Shown here: positions 12,101 to 23,449 of the stretch, piece after piece
Position numbering within the stretch: position 1 is the stretch's first letter
How the letters are laid out: each line of letters starts with the position of its first letter
Assembly (NCBI GenBank): GCA_022701365.1
Contig: JAKUHH010000030.1
Span: 187,107-251,106, forward strand
Length of the DNA stretch: 64,000 nt
DNA from: Mycocentrospora acerina
Lineage: Eukaryota; Ascomycota; Dothideomycetes; Pleosporales
Reading direction: 5' to 3'
Notes under the pieces: generated by a model
The model's input: only the letters and a program-made list of their open reading frames with translations
Told to the model about the DNA's origin: nothing
The model's database searches: none
Position numbers and translations under genes: made by a program

Positions 12101-12601
12101 CTTCGGACACATGGAAGTGCAAATCGACTCTACAGCAACGGAAATCAACGATCAAATAACCTACCTTTACAAGTAAGTCGGTGGAGCCAATTGATATCTA
12201 CCTTATGCTGATCGAAATAAGTTTCCGCAGTGGGCGCAGTACGTCTAGTTTCGGCACCTGGTAAGACTTGCATCTTTCCTCAATACAGATTGCCCTAAAA
12301 TTTCCTAGCTGTGCTGCGATGAACGGAGTTCCAACAGAGATAGTGAAGCGCGCAGAAGATCTCATTCTTTTGGCCATGAAAGGCGAGGATCTGGTGTCTG
12401 CATGTTGCAAGATTCCCGAAGATGAGAAGATGGAACTGCAAGAAGCAGTAAGTCTGCTGTGATTTTTGACGTTCTACTTGAATAACCGGTTGCAAGGAGA
12501 AAATCGCCAGAGACTTCTTGGAAGCAGACATGCATCAAGATCCACGCACGATTTTGGCAGAGGTCTTGAATGGGTCCACAACATCACTTTCACGAGGATA
12601 A
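9184..12601 (+). CDS. MSH5: meiotic MutS homologue MSH5
   Basis: Eleven exons keep one frame for 969 codons: 9184-9598, 9649-9998, 10049-10576, 10632-11053, 11109-11282, 11336-11425, 11476-12008, 12058-12172, 12222-12260, 12309-12447, 12497-12601 (the exon 4 acceptor could also be 10629). The order is MutS domain II (VDALKMFIAPTVILVSSK), core helices (FRISILEMFSLHETMFLNSDTL; SVYGLFHHLARTPQGKLLL), clamp and the ABC ATPase: Walker A TGPNYSGKS near residues 717-725, Walker B IIDEFGKGT near 796-803, then the HFHEIF signature and C-terminal dimerisation helix. Family knowledge: Msh4-Msh5 is a sliding clamp that stabilises meiotic crossover intermediates, not a mismatch-repair factor. One intron appears to be GC-AG. 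MSH4 is less likely because of the short N-terminus and C-terminal match to MSH5. Confidence 0.87.
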
Positions 12602-12993
12602 TTGTTTGGTACTCGGACTATCGCATCAATATTATGATCGCGTACAAGTAATAGCTTGCTAGAGAAGCAGTTTACTACTTATCCGTCCAGTGCTTCAACG
12701 ACAGGTGCCAGCGTCGCAGCTTTGAGCGAAGAAATTTACGTATAGATGGTCAGAAAATATTCAAAACATTTGAAAAAAAAAGCTGTGTGGAATTCTCCTC
12801 TCAATCAAACGTGAGAAAGCGTGGCTTTAAAATTGACACAAATGTGTATTCCATTACAAGTAAATAGGATGAGTGCACCATCGCTGATTTATTGCCCCCC
12901 CCCCTCCCCTTATGATTCTATCCCAAGCCCATCTACCCATTTGCGAGCCAAAAATTAAAAGTGCAACGAAGAAGAAGAAGATATCTAGAAATC
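12602..12993. other. convergent intergenic region with poly-C tract
   Basis: 3' ends of MSH5 and the Vrl1-like gene meet here. A run of ten C followed by TCCCC sits at 12895-12909. No coding signal. Confidence 0.4.
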
Positions 12994-15900
12994 TTATTGT
13001 GATGGCGCAGATGTGGTCAACCTGCCAGATTGTAGTTGACCATTCGCAGCTTCATCATCGTCGAGAAAGGGGTCGTCGTCGTCATCGTCGTCGTCGTCTT
13101 CAAGGACTTTATTTCCGTTGACTAATTCTTCGGCCTGGGGTTTTTGACCTGGTATGGCAATCACATCTCCCATCTCATCCGTGACGTCTTCGATCATTCC
13201 ACGCTGGGCTTCCGCTTCATCGACATGCATATTCAGCACCGGGTTTACACCTCCAAGCGACTCATCCACCTTGTCACTCTTTTTCAGCTCCCGGATTGCC
13301 CTTTTCATACTCTCCAGCCTCGCGCGCTCGGTAATGACCATCCGTTTCGCAAGCTCTTTCAGCGCTGTTCGTCCCATCTCTACACGGTTCTCTTGCCAGC
13401 TCGCCAGTTCGCCTGCGACGACCTGCTGTGTGTATCTCAATTCCCTGCCCAAATCTGCAAGCTCCAGTTTTGACTTGTCCATTTTAACTTGAGCGTCGCG
13501 TTGAACTCGGGAGCGTGCGTCATCGAGGAGGCCCAGAGGCCAGCGGTCAGATCGACGGACAGAGAGATTGTGCCTATCGATTGATTTTTGAGTGTTGGAC
13601 ATGGAGGATATGAGGGTCGAGGGGCGAGCGAGAGAGACGAGAATCGCATTTATTGTGCTAGAAATGGCGTGCATATTGTAGTAGAAGCCAGTTGTAGGGT
13701 TTGCTTCGCTCTGCACAAGGGTCTTGGTGTATCGATCCAGAGCTTTGAGGTGCTTTTCTGGTAGGAAAGTGAGAGAGTGAAGGGCTGTACTAGAGATTTT
13801 AGCAGCATCATATAGGTCCAATGTTGCTGAGCGCAGTTTGTTTGTTCGACGCAGTACAGATTTTGAGGCGTGGTGCAAAGACCGCACGTTCTCTCGTGCG
13901 TGCTGAACAAAGAGTTCGACTTCTCGGACGTCGTATATAGGGGCATACTCTTCGCGAAGACGTTCGACGCGAAGCTCAGCTTTGCGAGCTGATCTCTCGG
14001 CAAGCATGGAAGAATCAATATCTGGGACGAGGAAGAACTCCCATACCATCTCGTGTGTCGCAAACGTAGGATGGCGTAGGAGAATTTTGAGGAATGCATC
14101 AAGTCTCAGTTGCATATCCCGCAGTACTGCACGAGAAGGCCTAGAAGGAATCAGGTAGGGTGATGCCAAACTAGTAATAGCTGGTAACCATGAGGCAGGG
14201 TGTTCTTGCGCAAGCCACTTTGCGAGATTCTCAAAGTCTTGTGACGATCTTCGACAGGTAGTTACTGTGATTGTGCCGTTCCCAGTAGGCGCTCCGGACT
14301 TCAGTACTAGTCTGACAGTGCCATCCTCCACGAAGAAAGACCGGACAACAGTAGTAGTCCGCCCATCAGCCCCAGGTTCATTGGACAACAGCACAAGATC
14401 GTCTATACGGTTACGGACATCATCGTCTTTGGCAAGTTCGACAGCTGTTAGCCCACGCGCGTCTCTGAACGATAGGTCAACTCTCGGATCTTGGAAGAGC
14501 ACTCTAACCATATCGGTACGACCATATTTGCTAGCTACCATAAGAGGAGTGAACTGTCTGTCGTTTGTGGCGTTGACATCTGTGTCACAGCGGTAGAGGA
14601 GTTTAACTGCAATTTGAGGATCAGTTGTGATGTGCAACAGGCTGTTTCCCTTATTGTCTACGTGTTCGTCCAGATGTAATGGCTGACCATCATTTTGAGC
14701 TTGAGTAGCAGACAGAAGCGCCTCATCCACCATGTTGTAGTACTTTTCATGATCATAAGATCTACATAGGGCAAAGAGTGGAGTCTGGCCATTCTTATCT
14801 TTCATCCGCCAAGGAAGAAGGTGTCCAATACGATTGATGAGTCGCGGTTGGTTGAACAGATAATGTGCCATACACCTGCCTTTCGTGTCACGCTTTGCAA
14901 GATGCTCTCGTAGTGTCTCAGGGTCGGAAGTGTGCTCCATGATGTATGTGAGCAAGGTATCTGTCGTTTTTGCGTGTGCTACCTGGACGGCTGCACTCAA
15001 CAGAGTTGTGCCTTCGTTGTTGCAATCTTCAAGTACGAAGTTCGATGGATAGTATTCTGTCAGGCTCAGTAGATACTGCAACGCTTTATCTTGCTTGCTC
15101 TCCACAGCCATCATCAGGACGGACTCTCCGTTGGGCCCTTGAGTCATGGTGAGCTTCTCTATTGACGTATCACCCTCGATACCACTAGTGTGAGAGTCAA
15201 ACGTCGTGCGAGACCGGAAAGACGTGCCAGAACAACTCGACATGCTTCGTGTATCCATAGATACCCTCTTCTTCAGCTTCGGTCGAGCTGGTAGGGGTGG
15301 TGTTTGTGCGCGTTGGAATGGGAAGATGTGCGCTAATGGACCGTCTTCGTTGCTGCGATTGCTGTGAGAACGACTTCGGCGACTCCGTCGTGGGCGATCG
15401 TCACCATTTATGGTGGTCCCATCGAGCGACCTGTCCGAGATGCTTGCAAATCTCAGATGGCGAATCCTTTCTGGAGCGTCGCTCTCATCTGACGTATCAT
15501 CTATAGTTTCGTGGTACGACCTATCAGGCTCAAGGATGCCATTTATCGCAGCAATATCACCCGATTTTGTTGACTGCCAAAGGTTGCGATTTCGTCGACT
15601 CGCTCTTCGTAAGCCCCCAGAGTCCTGAGCAAGGTACGATAAGACAACTTCGAAAGTGCTGAGCGCATACCCCATTTCGCCACTCTCAACATCATCGATG
15701 AAGATGAAGTGACGCATGTACGAGAGACAGGCCTGCAAATGTCGTACCGGGGCACGAATCACAACAATGAGCAGGAGCGACACCAAAGTGTCAGCATTAA
15801 TAGTGATCAAAGGGCTGGGTTTTTCCGAAACATGATCACCGTTTGTCGAGGCTGGTGCTTGTAGCCCATCTAGAGTGGACGTTGCGTCGGGCATTGTGAT

Positions 15901-17240
15901 GTGCTTTTGAACTGCTAGTAGTGTCTCCAGCATCTCTTGTGGACTGCCTGCAACGCCCATCTTCTTGAATATCTCTACAGCTTTGGATAGACGAATTGCG
16001 AGCTCTTGCTTGCCCTTGCGACCGTTGCCAATGTCGATTCCAACTTGCGATATGTCAATGTCCATCATTTGTCGCGTCCGGCGCTCAAGATCCGCATCCT
16101 CACCGCGTCGCGCTTCGCATATCCGTGGAAACAGTAACGTGTGATGCACCTGCTCGGCAATGTAACGTTCGATCATGCGCTCCACAATCGGCCCAGTCAA
16201 ATCTGTGGTCGCGCCCAACAACGACAACTGCTGCTTGTCTACCATCTGGAACAGGTCTATGGCAGCGGTCACCGCCGTCTCCAGCGAGTTGCGCATTTGG
16301 TCCTCTTCGTCGCCGATTTCCAACGTCGATATGAACCCGTTTGGGCCTTGGGACATGCTACTGTGCATCGACAAGGGCGCAGTTTCTGCAGACGACGCAG
16401 AGCCGCGTCTGCGTGAGCTCATGGAAGATCGTCGTGACCTTTGCGAAGGCGTTGGAGGGAGCGGCTTCTCTAGCTCCTTGCCAAATTCCTTGAACAGCCT
16501 CTCCAGACCTGGCTGCATTTGGCGCGCAATCATGGGGAAGTGATTTAGCAGGTCACTGAACGACTTGACTTCCTTCTTGCGCGGTGCAGCCGGGCCAGCA
16601 GCCCCAGAAGGGCTCGCTGCAGCGATTGTTGTCGCGGCGACATTCCTCTTGGGTTCGAGTGTGACGGGCTTGATGGGAGTCGCCTCATAGGTCCCGATCA
16701 GGGGACGGGAGATGTAGTAGACGAGCCAGGGCTGGGCGTCGAACGTGTCGGGGTAGAAGATTGTGTCGTGCAGCAGCTGGGCCTGGTTCAGCGTCTTGAA
16801 TCCTGCAATCTGTCAGCGCCAGACGTATCCCCTGGACAATGCGCCTGCACACCCTTGTTGCTGTAGATGAAAGCATCCTTGACTATCACCGTCCGCCCGT
16901 TGGCTGTCGTGAACTGCTTGGCCTTCCCACGCGTCTCCCGGAAGCTGCCTGCGTCCTTGACCTGGTTGTTGGGGCCCACCCCGCCTGGCACGCGCAGCAC
17001 ATGGCTTGCGAGAAACTCCTCGGACCCGCTGAGGTCAGCGTACGAGGTGTTGGAGTCGGAGTCGCGCGAGGTCAGGAGGACGTCGGTCGTGGGGACGAGG
17101 AGGATCTGTTCAGGGCTTTGTCAGCGGCTGGGCGTGGGCACACGGGGGCTGTGGCGTACGTGGTGCTGGGCTGGGGAGCACTGGCTAGGGAGTGCGCTCC
17201 GGAAGAAAGCCCGTAAGAAGGGATTCAGGACTGGAGGCAT
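12994..17240 (-). CDS. VPS9 - ankyrin - PX - BAR endosomal protein, yeast Vrl1-like
   Basis: Exons 17240-17160, 17105-16853 and 16802-12994 give 1380 codons. The N-terminus (MPPVLNPFLRAFFRSALP) and a following VPTTDVLLTSRDSDSNTSY segment lead to a helical VPS9-type Rab5-GEF region (about residues 200-480, including LLIVVIRAPVRHLQACLSY). After a Ser/Arg-rich linker come ankyrin repeats (about 650-950: GESVLMMAVESKQDKALQYLL; FTPLMVASKYGRTDMVRVLF), a PX-like fold (about 960-1090) and a C-terminal helical BAR-like region ending in an Asp run. Known: this architecture is that of yeast Vrl1, which with Vin1 forms the VINE sorting-nexin complex on endosomes. Assignment is by domain order; orthology is inferred. 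The poly-Asp tract is encoded by a GTC/GTCATC microsatellite. Confidence 0.75.
13064..13100. repeat. trinucleotide repeat encoding poly-Asp
   Basis: GTC/GTCATC trinucleotide run inside the 3' end of the Vrl1-like gene. On the minus strand it encodes nine consecutive Asp, so length changes would keep frame. Confidence 0.8.
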
Positions 17241-19000
17241 TCAAGCAGCATCAAGTATGTTTCGCGGTGAAGACAGTATGCAAGAAGCATGGGGTCCTGC
17301 GACTGGGACCGGACGAGCCGGTGATAGCTAGTGGTGGGCTACGGTCGCAAACGGGGGCCTGCGTAACAATTCCAATTGGAGATGGCAGGGTCGAGGCTGG
17401 CGAGTTGGTGCTGTCGAGGGCTGGCGCAAGGTGGGCGAGACACGTGTGGGTGTGGGCGGTGGAGCGGGTGCAGTGGTTGCAGTGGTAATGGTGTAGTGCA
17501 GCGGCGACGGTAGTTGGCTTGGTGTGGGCTGACGACAACAGGAGCCTGGCTTGTGAAGGTGCCTGGCCGACCCCTGTCCGCTGCTGGCTGCTGCTTAGCG
17601 AAATGCGTCATGGCCTAGCGGTCCGGCCCATGCTTCACTCGGCATCCAAACCATAATTAGAGTGCCTTCATAAATGCTTCCCATTGAAATGACTTGAAAT
17701 TTGGACATTTGGGACAAGCGTTGACAAACATCGAGTGTCGTTATTTAGCATGGCTATTTCATAACTTGTAGCTGCCTATCCTTGTGTAATAGCACATGGC
17801 GTATGAAGCTTCTCAGCATATCTAGATGATCTATCAACACATTCGCTAGGCAAGTATATACTTCCAAGTGACAGTCTGAATCGAATCCCTGCATCTAGAA
17901 GACTGCTGTAGAGAGAGGTTCTACTATAGAGTCACTATTATAAGCGATCAAGCTACGCTCAAAGGTATCTGAACAGCCTGTTAGGTCGATGCGATTCCTC
18001 TGATACACGACGCCTTGGCGAATAGCTTCTGTACAAAGAAGACTGAGTCTTTATTTACTTAGATCTGTGGTTGTGCAAGGCTTTTGATCGTTGGGGTGAT
18101 GAAGTGAAGACACTGACCGTAAACGACAACACCTGTAATCCAATTGATGTCTTCAAGTCAGCCAATTTCACTTTTAACCAACTGTTCAAAAAACAACCAT
18201 TATCAATTTTTGAAATCAGCCCATTCCGTCTAGACTAGAGGAATTGTCTCAAACTGCTTTGCTACATGTCTGTATTTGAAGCATTAACCTAAATACACTC
18301 TGGCTACTGTGAATTGAACGTCGCTCTTACATTTTCTGGAGCATGAGTGTTAAGTGATTACTCTTTTCAATTCTTTTTCTTATTACTGTAACATTGATGG
18401 CGGGCATCTCTAATATGTTAGCCAAAGCGGAGAGGTACAACGCAAACAAAAAAGCCAATTAGAATCGCCCCTCGGAAAAAAGGCCAACGCGATAAGAAAC
18501 TCTACACCAATGATTTTCATGACATCATTTTTCAGTGTGTGATCCAGTACAGAGAGTAGCAAAGCTAAAGGCAGGCTCAATTAAGCTGTTGTTCAATCTA
18601 TAAAACAGCCTCGGCTCTAGCTTAATCCCTGTCCAAGTCTATTAGAAACTAGACTCTAGGCACTTAAAACTAGGAAGTTAAGGAAATATTAACAATATTA
18701 AAGAAGCTTGATTAAATACCCTGCGTAAAGTAAGGTAACGTCTAGTTTTTTGTCGCATCTGTTTTACCTTTGAAAATGCCTAGTCTGGCTACTTTGATCG
18801 TAGGAGCAATTGAGAGGAGCCTTTTCCATTCCCCTCGTATGCGGAAAGCCGCGGCTGAATGAGGCTGCAAGATTCCGCTGTAGGCTGACGTTTGCACAGC
18901 CTTCTCCAACCAACACTTGAATCTCCCGCACCGCATCGCGTTCTTCTCACGGACAATTCCTCCATAATTTGCGCTCAACGAAGTCGAGGTACATGCCACG
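17241..19000. promoter_or_regulatory. divergent intergenic region, partly AT-rich
   Basis: A 1.76-kb gap between the Vrl1-like start codon (minus) and the Cys-rich gene (plus). The first 400 bp are GC-rich, while 17640-18800 is AT-rich with many stops in all frames and no splice-joined open reading frame. No repeat or tRNA was recognised. Confidence 0.4.
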
Positions 19001-20356
19001 ATGCCCCTCGTTAGACCTCAGGGAAAGACGAGCTCGGCGCCGGGCGCCCAAATATCCGAAGAATTCCCCCCACTCCAACCATGTCCACGTTCAAGTTTCA
19101 CAACAGGGCTGGAAGGCTGGATGAATGTCACCTCACCTCACCGCTTTCCCGACTTCGATATCTGCCCGGACTGTTACCGCACAGCATTCAGCAATACCCG
19201 GTATGCACGCTGCTTCTCCCCTGCTCCTGCGAAGCCCACGGAAGTCTCAACGAAATGCGACTTTTCAGAACCCTGGAATCGAATAGCTTATGCATGGCTG
19301 TTCATGCAAACTGCGCCAGATCTGACGATAATGGGAAGTCTGGCTAGATTGCAACGTGATGAGGATGGTGCATGTCCGAACTTGAACCTCGAGGATCCAG
19401 AAGTCCAGAAGGGAGGAAAGTCGACAGTGACAAGAAGATGGTACTGTCTTCGCGATCCGAGGACCAACAATCATATCGAAGAACTCACCGTCTGCTCTGA
19501 CTGTGTAGCACATATTGACTGGATTTTTCCATGTTTGAAAGGCATCTTTGAACCTGTAGCAGGTGGCCAGAAGCTCCAGGGGACCTGCGATCTCTTGTCG
19601 TTGGGCAATGCACAGGTAAGATTCATCGAATATGCGGCTCAAATCGGTGATGTCGCCCAAAAAATCGAGTCGACGGGAGTCAGAGATGTTGTGCCACTGG
19701 CCGAATATTTGACAGAGTGGGCCGCCATACCCGTTTGCAAGAAGAGTGCAGTGGTGGCAGAAGAGAAGCGTTGGCTGCTACCTTCCAATATCCCCGAGTT
19801 CGCAGCATGCCTGGAATGCTACAAGAAGCACATACATCCCATACTCGGTAGTTCTCCAAGATCAGATTGGCTCTCGGACCTCCAGTGCTCTCTCGTGCCT
19901 CCAGGCCAAGGCTTCATCTGCGATCTCTACTCTCCGCGCCTGCTACAGTATTTCCAGGAAGCACGTACAACAAACGAGGTTCAAAAGTACCGCCAGAGGC
20001 TCATCTCTCGGGGCGAAAAGATGCAGGAGATTGACATGCAGCTCGGCCGCATGAAGCAAGAGTATCGGCAACTCTCAATGCAAGCTCAGACTCATATGAG
20101 TATGATGAAGGTAGAGAGCATGCGTGCATCGTCAGCCAGCACGCTTTGGATTACAACTGGTTGGACTGCACCCCCGGTTAGTGCCACAAGATAAAACCTT
20201 TTAAAGTATTCAAACAGATTTTCTGACTCTCAGCAGATCGATTGGAGGTCAACAAACGCTCACATGAGCAAAGCAAGTCAGCTAGAGATTCAGGCGGCTG
20301 TGGTCTTGGACAACATGACTCTGCTCGAGAACGAATGGAAAAATTATTGGGAGTAA
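19001..20356 (+). CDS. cysteine-rich fungal protein, possible zinc binding, unknown function
   Basis: Two exons (19001-20176, 20237-20356) give 431 codons; the intron is GTTAGT..CAGCAG. I do not recognise a named domain. Cys pairs recur: CPRSSF near residue 28, CPDC near 54-57, CSDC near 164-167 (followed by HIDW and CLKGIF) and CLEC near 270-273 (followed by YKKHIHP), plus RCF and KCDFSEPW. The CxxC pairs near Cys/His suggest structural zinc sites; this is inference. There is no signal peptide or membrane span. The C-terminus (about 330-430) is Gln/Glu/Met-rich and probably helical or coiled. It lies at the edge of the AT-rich island; a transporter fragment begins about 60 bp after its stop. 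Confidence 0.7.
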
Positions 20357-20417
20357 TATCTGTTGTTTTGTATCTGCGTATTCTCAACGATTTAATGAAA
20401 ATCAAATCGACTCTTCA

Positions 20418-20530
20418 GTTATTCGGCGCATGCTGTGATCAAGATCATTTCAAGCATGATCACATACAACCTAGACATTCTCATAACGCGTGTTTGAGAA
20501 TTTGGTGAGTTTTATTCATTTGACTTCGGT
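20418..20530 (+). pseudogene. truncated duplicate of the C-terminus of the 35-38 kb transporter gene
   Basis: The sequence AGATCATTTCAAGCATGATC and its flanks match the last exon of the ER-transporter-like gene at about 38302-38405. The translation IISSMITYNLDILITRV parallels IISSMITHNLDILVTSV, but here a TGA follows and the rest drifts in sequence. Only about 37 codons are present and no upstream exon is nearby. It is a non-functional fragment left by a partial duplication. Confidence 0.75.
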
Positions 20531-21189
20531 GAATGAATAGCTCTATGCTGGGGATCGATTTATTCAACTAAAAAATACAATATTCCATATAGATTAAGAT
20601 GTCAAGAAGAATGAAGCATTCATCATCTCAGAGAAGATTGAGATATCGTAGAATGATCCCATCTCAAACGCAGCGATTACACCCTCTATTAGCGCCACAT
20701 ACACCTTCATGCCTCATCCAATCTCCAGATTAATCATATTGTCAGCGCTGGGACCGGCAGGGGCTGGTCTACTAAGAGCAGTATTGGTACGCTTTCGCCC
20801 CACCTTTGACAGCACAGGTATACTCCTCCAGCGACCATACATCTCATCGATGCATAGCTTATTAAGACACCGAATTCAATCATATGCGTCCTAGATTTCA
20901 GCAGGTGCCTTAGCGTACATGCGCACTGAAATGCTTTCAATCTGTTGTTGGAGACGAATTGTGATGTGTTTGTATGCAATGATATTTGTGTACACGTAGT
21001 TGCAGGTATATGGAAACTTCCATGGGCATATCTGCTAAAGTTCATAATTATTTAAAAGCTTACTTAGGAAGACTAGTACGTATAAACTTTGCAGAATACA
21101 AATTTCAAAAAAAAACTGAATGTTAATTACGCCCATTAAAGAACTGAAGTAGCTTGTTCTAACATCTGCTAAGAGTCAACTCAGCCAAA

Positions 21190-21500
21190 TCTTCTAACGC
21201 ACAGATTCCTCGCGCCATGCTAATGGCAGCATTGCTGCACCTCAAAACTCGGCTACTGTGTTAAGCTCAACTTCTGCAAACATAGGTTTCAAGGTGCATT
21301 CTTCTTGGTCCTATGGAACAAGACGTTCGAATTCCGTATTGAAAGATTGGTCACCTTAAGAGCAGCTTCTTCAGCTTGCTTGTATGCCTGAGACATTTGA
21401 TCTTGGAGTTTTTTCACTGCCTCTTGATATTTGAGAACCTTGTAGTTGCGCGCAGCACATTGGCTCGGACTCTCTTCAGGACGCAGGGTTGAGTAAATTA
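21190..21500 (-). pseudogene. decayed gene relic A (homologous to relic at 53.9-54.2 kb)
   Basis: On the minus strand a readable stretch (KLQDQMSQAYKQAEEAALKV, then MFAEVELNTVAEF and GAAMLPLAW) matches relic B at 53.9-54.1 kb residue by residue in places, but here it is broken by one frameshift and a TGA inside the conserved part. A second homologous patch (ASRLIKSTRQ) lies upstream at 21690-21720. The family is not recognised. The gene is non-functional as it stands. Confidence 0.6.
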
Positions 21501-21691
21501 GTGCAAGGAGGACTTAGTTTGTTACTGATTGTTAAAGATTGGCTCCAGGACCCTGCTCTCCTAGCCTCGTCTGAAGATCATAGGATCCACATACATATAT
21601 AGATCGGCCTACGCCTCCTCTAATAGTTGTTCAGTTAATCAATTTTGCTCATGACTCTATCCGTACTTCGTACTCTATCATTCAACATTGG

Positions 21692-21928
21692 CGCGTAGAT
21701 TTTATTAATCTACTAGCCTCACAGCTGGACATCAAAACGATCTTGGTTGTGACAGTTATCTGTACCAAGAAATTTGAAGTGCATACCTCTCCTTCAATGA
21801 AGCTCCTCGGGTAAGAGGACCTCTTGTAAAAGTCGCTCATAGTTTGGTAAAGTTAGTTCGTTTCTTCTCACAGCCAAACGTTAATCAATCTATAACTGTA
21901 GGGCTAGTAGATTAATATGCTCAACGCG
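21692..21928. repeat. 27-bp inverted repeat pair enclosing about 180 bp
   Basis: CGCGTAGATTTTATTAATCT… at 21692-21718 recurs inverted at 21902-21928, with 23 of 27 positions matching. The left arm overlaps the upstream coding patch of relic A. There is no clear target-site duplication and no transposase. It could be a small MITE-like element, a hairpin-forming locus or an inverted partial duplication. Confidence 0.5.
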
Positions 21929-22744
21929 AAACGTCCTTTTTAGCACTTTTATTTGAAGGCCTCCAAGTACTTGTTAGGATTTGTCAACCTGATGAATAAC
22001 AGGGCCTGATTAGCGTGTGTATACCGAATAAATGTACTATTCTATCTCATGACCTATCAGATGATACATCATTGTACCTTTTTGGCTTTCATGGTAGAGT
22101 GAGATAGGGCCATGTCCTGACAACTTGTAGCACAAGGGATTTACAACTAAGATTAGGTATTATAACAGGATCTTAACAAAAATAATACAACATGTCTAGT
22201 TTAGTCTTATTTAGTTTGTTTTGACTTTATCTTGGCTAATCAACATTTATTGGCTTGTTACTCACGTCTGCGATATGCTGAAAAAAGGACAGTCTGGCTT
22301 ACTATGCAAGCACGGTGCTTGGTTATTAACAGCTCGAGTCACAGTGTCTGTCTTGAAGGACGGTCACTAAGGGATAGGTGTAGCGATGACAGTAATGAAA
22401 ATTACAGCAGCGACAGTCACAGTGAAGTGCAGGTGATTGATCATCGTTCAAGCCATACGCGGATAATGAACATAGAGTTCGCGGACGTTACGCTCTCTTT
22501 CGAAACACACTTCAGTTAGTGTCTAAGCATCATGAAAGTGTCAAGTGATTAAGCTGCTCTTCTCCGAAGACAATCCTGTATTCATAATGTACCACATTGC
22601 TGTGAAAGTGTAGCTGATTGTTGTCAGATGACGACCCTAAATACGTTGTGTTAAAGCATCTGGAGCCAAAGAGTGTACATTGCTAGGCTTCGTGTGAAGA
22701 TAGGGTACGTTAGATCACGGTTCTTGACTCAAAAGCGACAGAAT

Positions 22745-23449
22745 TCAGATAACTATTAAACCTATCAGTTCGCAAATCTGTTTTGATGCCTCATGCTTTG
22801 CCTGTGTAGTGTTACGCCCTACCCCCACGCCATAGGTCTTGCCGAGAGTGGCAGTACACTGCCAAGACGAGGGAGAGAAGCTTAATTGTTTTTTCTCATA
22901 CGTTAGCTTTTCTCCCTGAAGAGCAGCATGCTCGTTCAACACAGATGTGTATCGATGCATGATGACAGCAGCTTCAGGCGCTGGGGCTGGGTTCGTCAGA
23001 GGCTGCAATAATTGCTGACTCTGTATTGTTCCGTTCGTCTCGTATAGACTCGCAGCTGAATACTGTTGGTATAAGGAGATAGGCGAGGGACTGGAGGTGA
23101 AAGAAGAGGAGGATGCTCTGCTGCTGGTATCGATTGTCGGGGGAGGAACCCCAGAGTCCTTGGATAGTGTCGGTAACGAGATACCATGTAGCTCCGTAAC
23201 TCTCTCATTCCGAAGCCTTTCACAGCTGGTCGCGATATTGGATGACATGCATTGGCAGAAGGCCTTCCAGTCGGTATCGCTCATGTGGCAACGACGATCA
23301 TATATATGGCGATAAAAGTCTTCGTAGGTTTGTTGAGAGTCTATTTGCTCCCTGTAGCGTTCTGTGACATCTGGATAATAAACAGCTACCATGAGCTCGA
23401 GCACATCCTTATCAGATGTCAGCTGGAGGCTCCATATACGATTGCACAT
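22745..23449 (-). CDS. double-stranded RNA-binding domain protein
   Basis: From ATG 23449 the frame runs 234 codons; it stays open upstream to 23590 but only to a TTG, so an additional 5' exon is possible. The last ~70 residues look like a dsRBD: VLNEHAALQGEKLTYEK, then a WQCTATLGKTYGVGVGR strand-turn segment and the basic helix TTQAKHEASKQICELIGL, which has the A/K spacing of the dsRBM C-terminal helix. The middle is a Ser/Pro/Thr-rich linker and the N-terminal ~90 residues are helical, with no recognised catalytic motif. It lies downstream of, and on the same strand as, the Dicer-like gene, which suggests but does not prove a role in RNA silencing. It is not a complete RNase III: no ExxEFLGD motif is visible. 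Confidence 0.55.
   Translation of the reverse strand: MCNRIWSLQLTSDKDVLELMVAVYYPDVTERYREQIDSQQTYEDFYRHIYDRRCHMSDTDWKAFCQCMSSNIATSCERLRNERVTELHGISLPTLSKDSGVPPPTIDTSSRASSSSFTSSPSPISLYQQYSAASLYETNGTIQSQQLLQPLTNPAPAPEAAVIMHRYTSVLNEHAALQGEKLTYEKKQLSFSPSSWQCTATLGKTYGVGVGRNTTQAKHEASKQICELIGLIVI

Larger units (their letters stand above)
20531..22744. other. AT-rich gene-poor stretch
   Basis: Contains relic A and the inverted repeat described separately. The rest (20531-21180 and 21930-22744) is AT-rich and has no splice-joined coding region that I can support. Confidence 0.4.
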
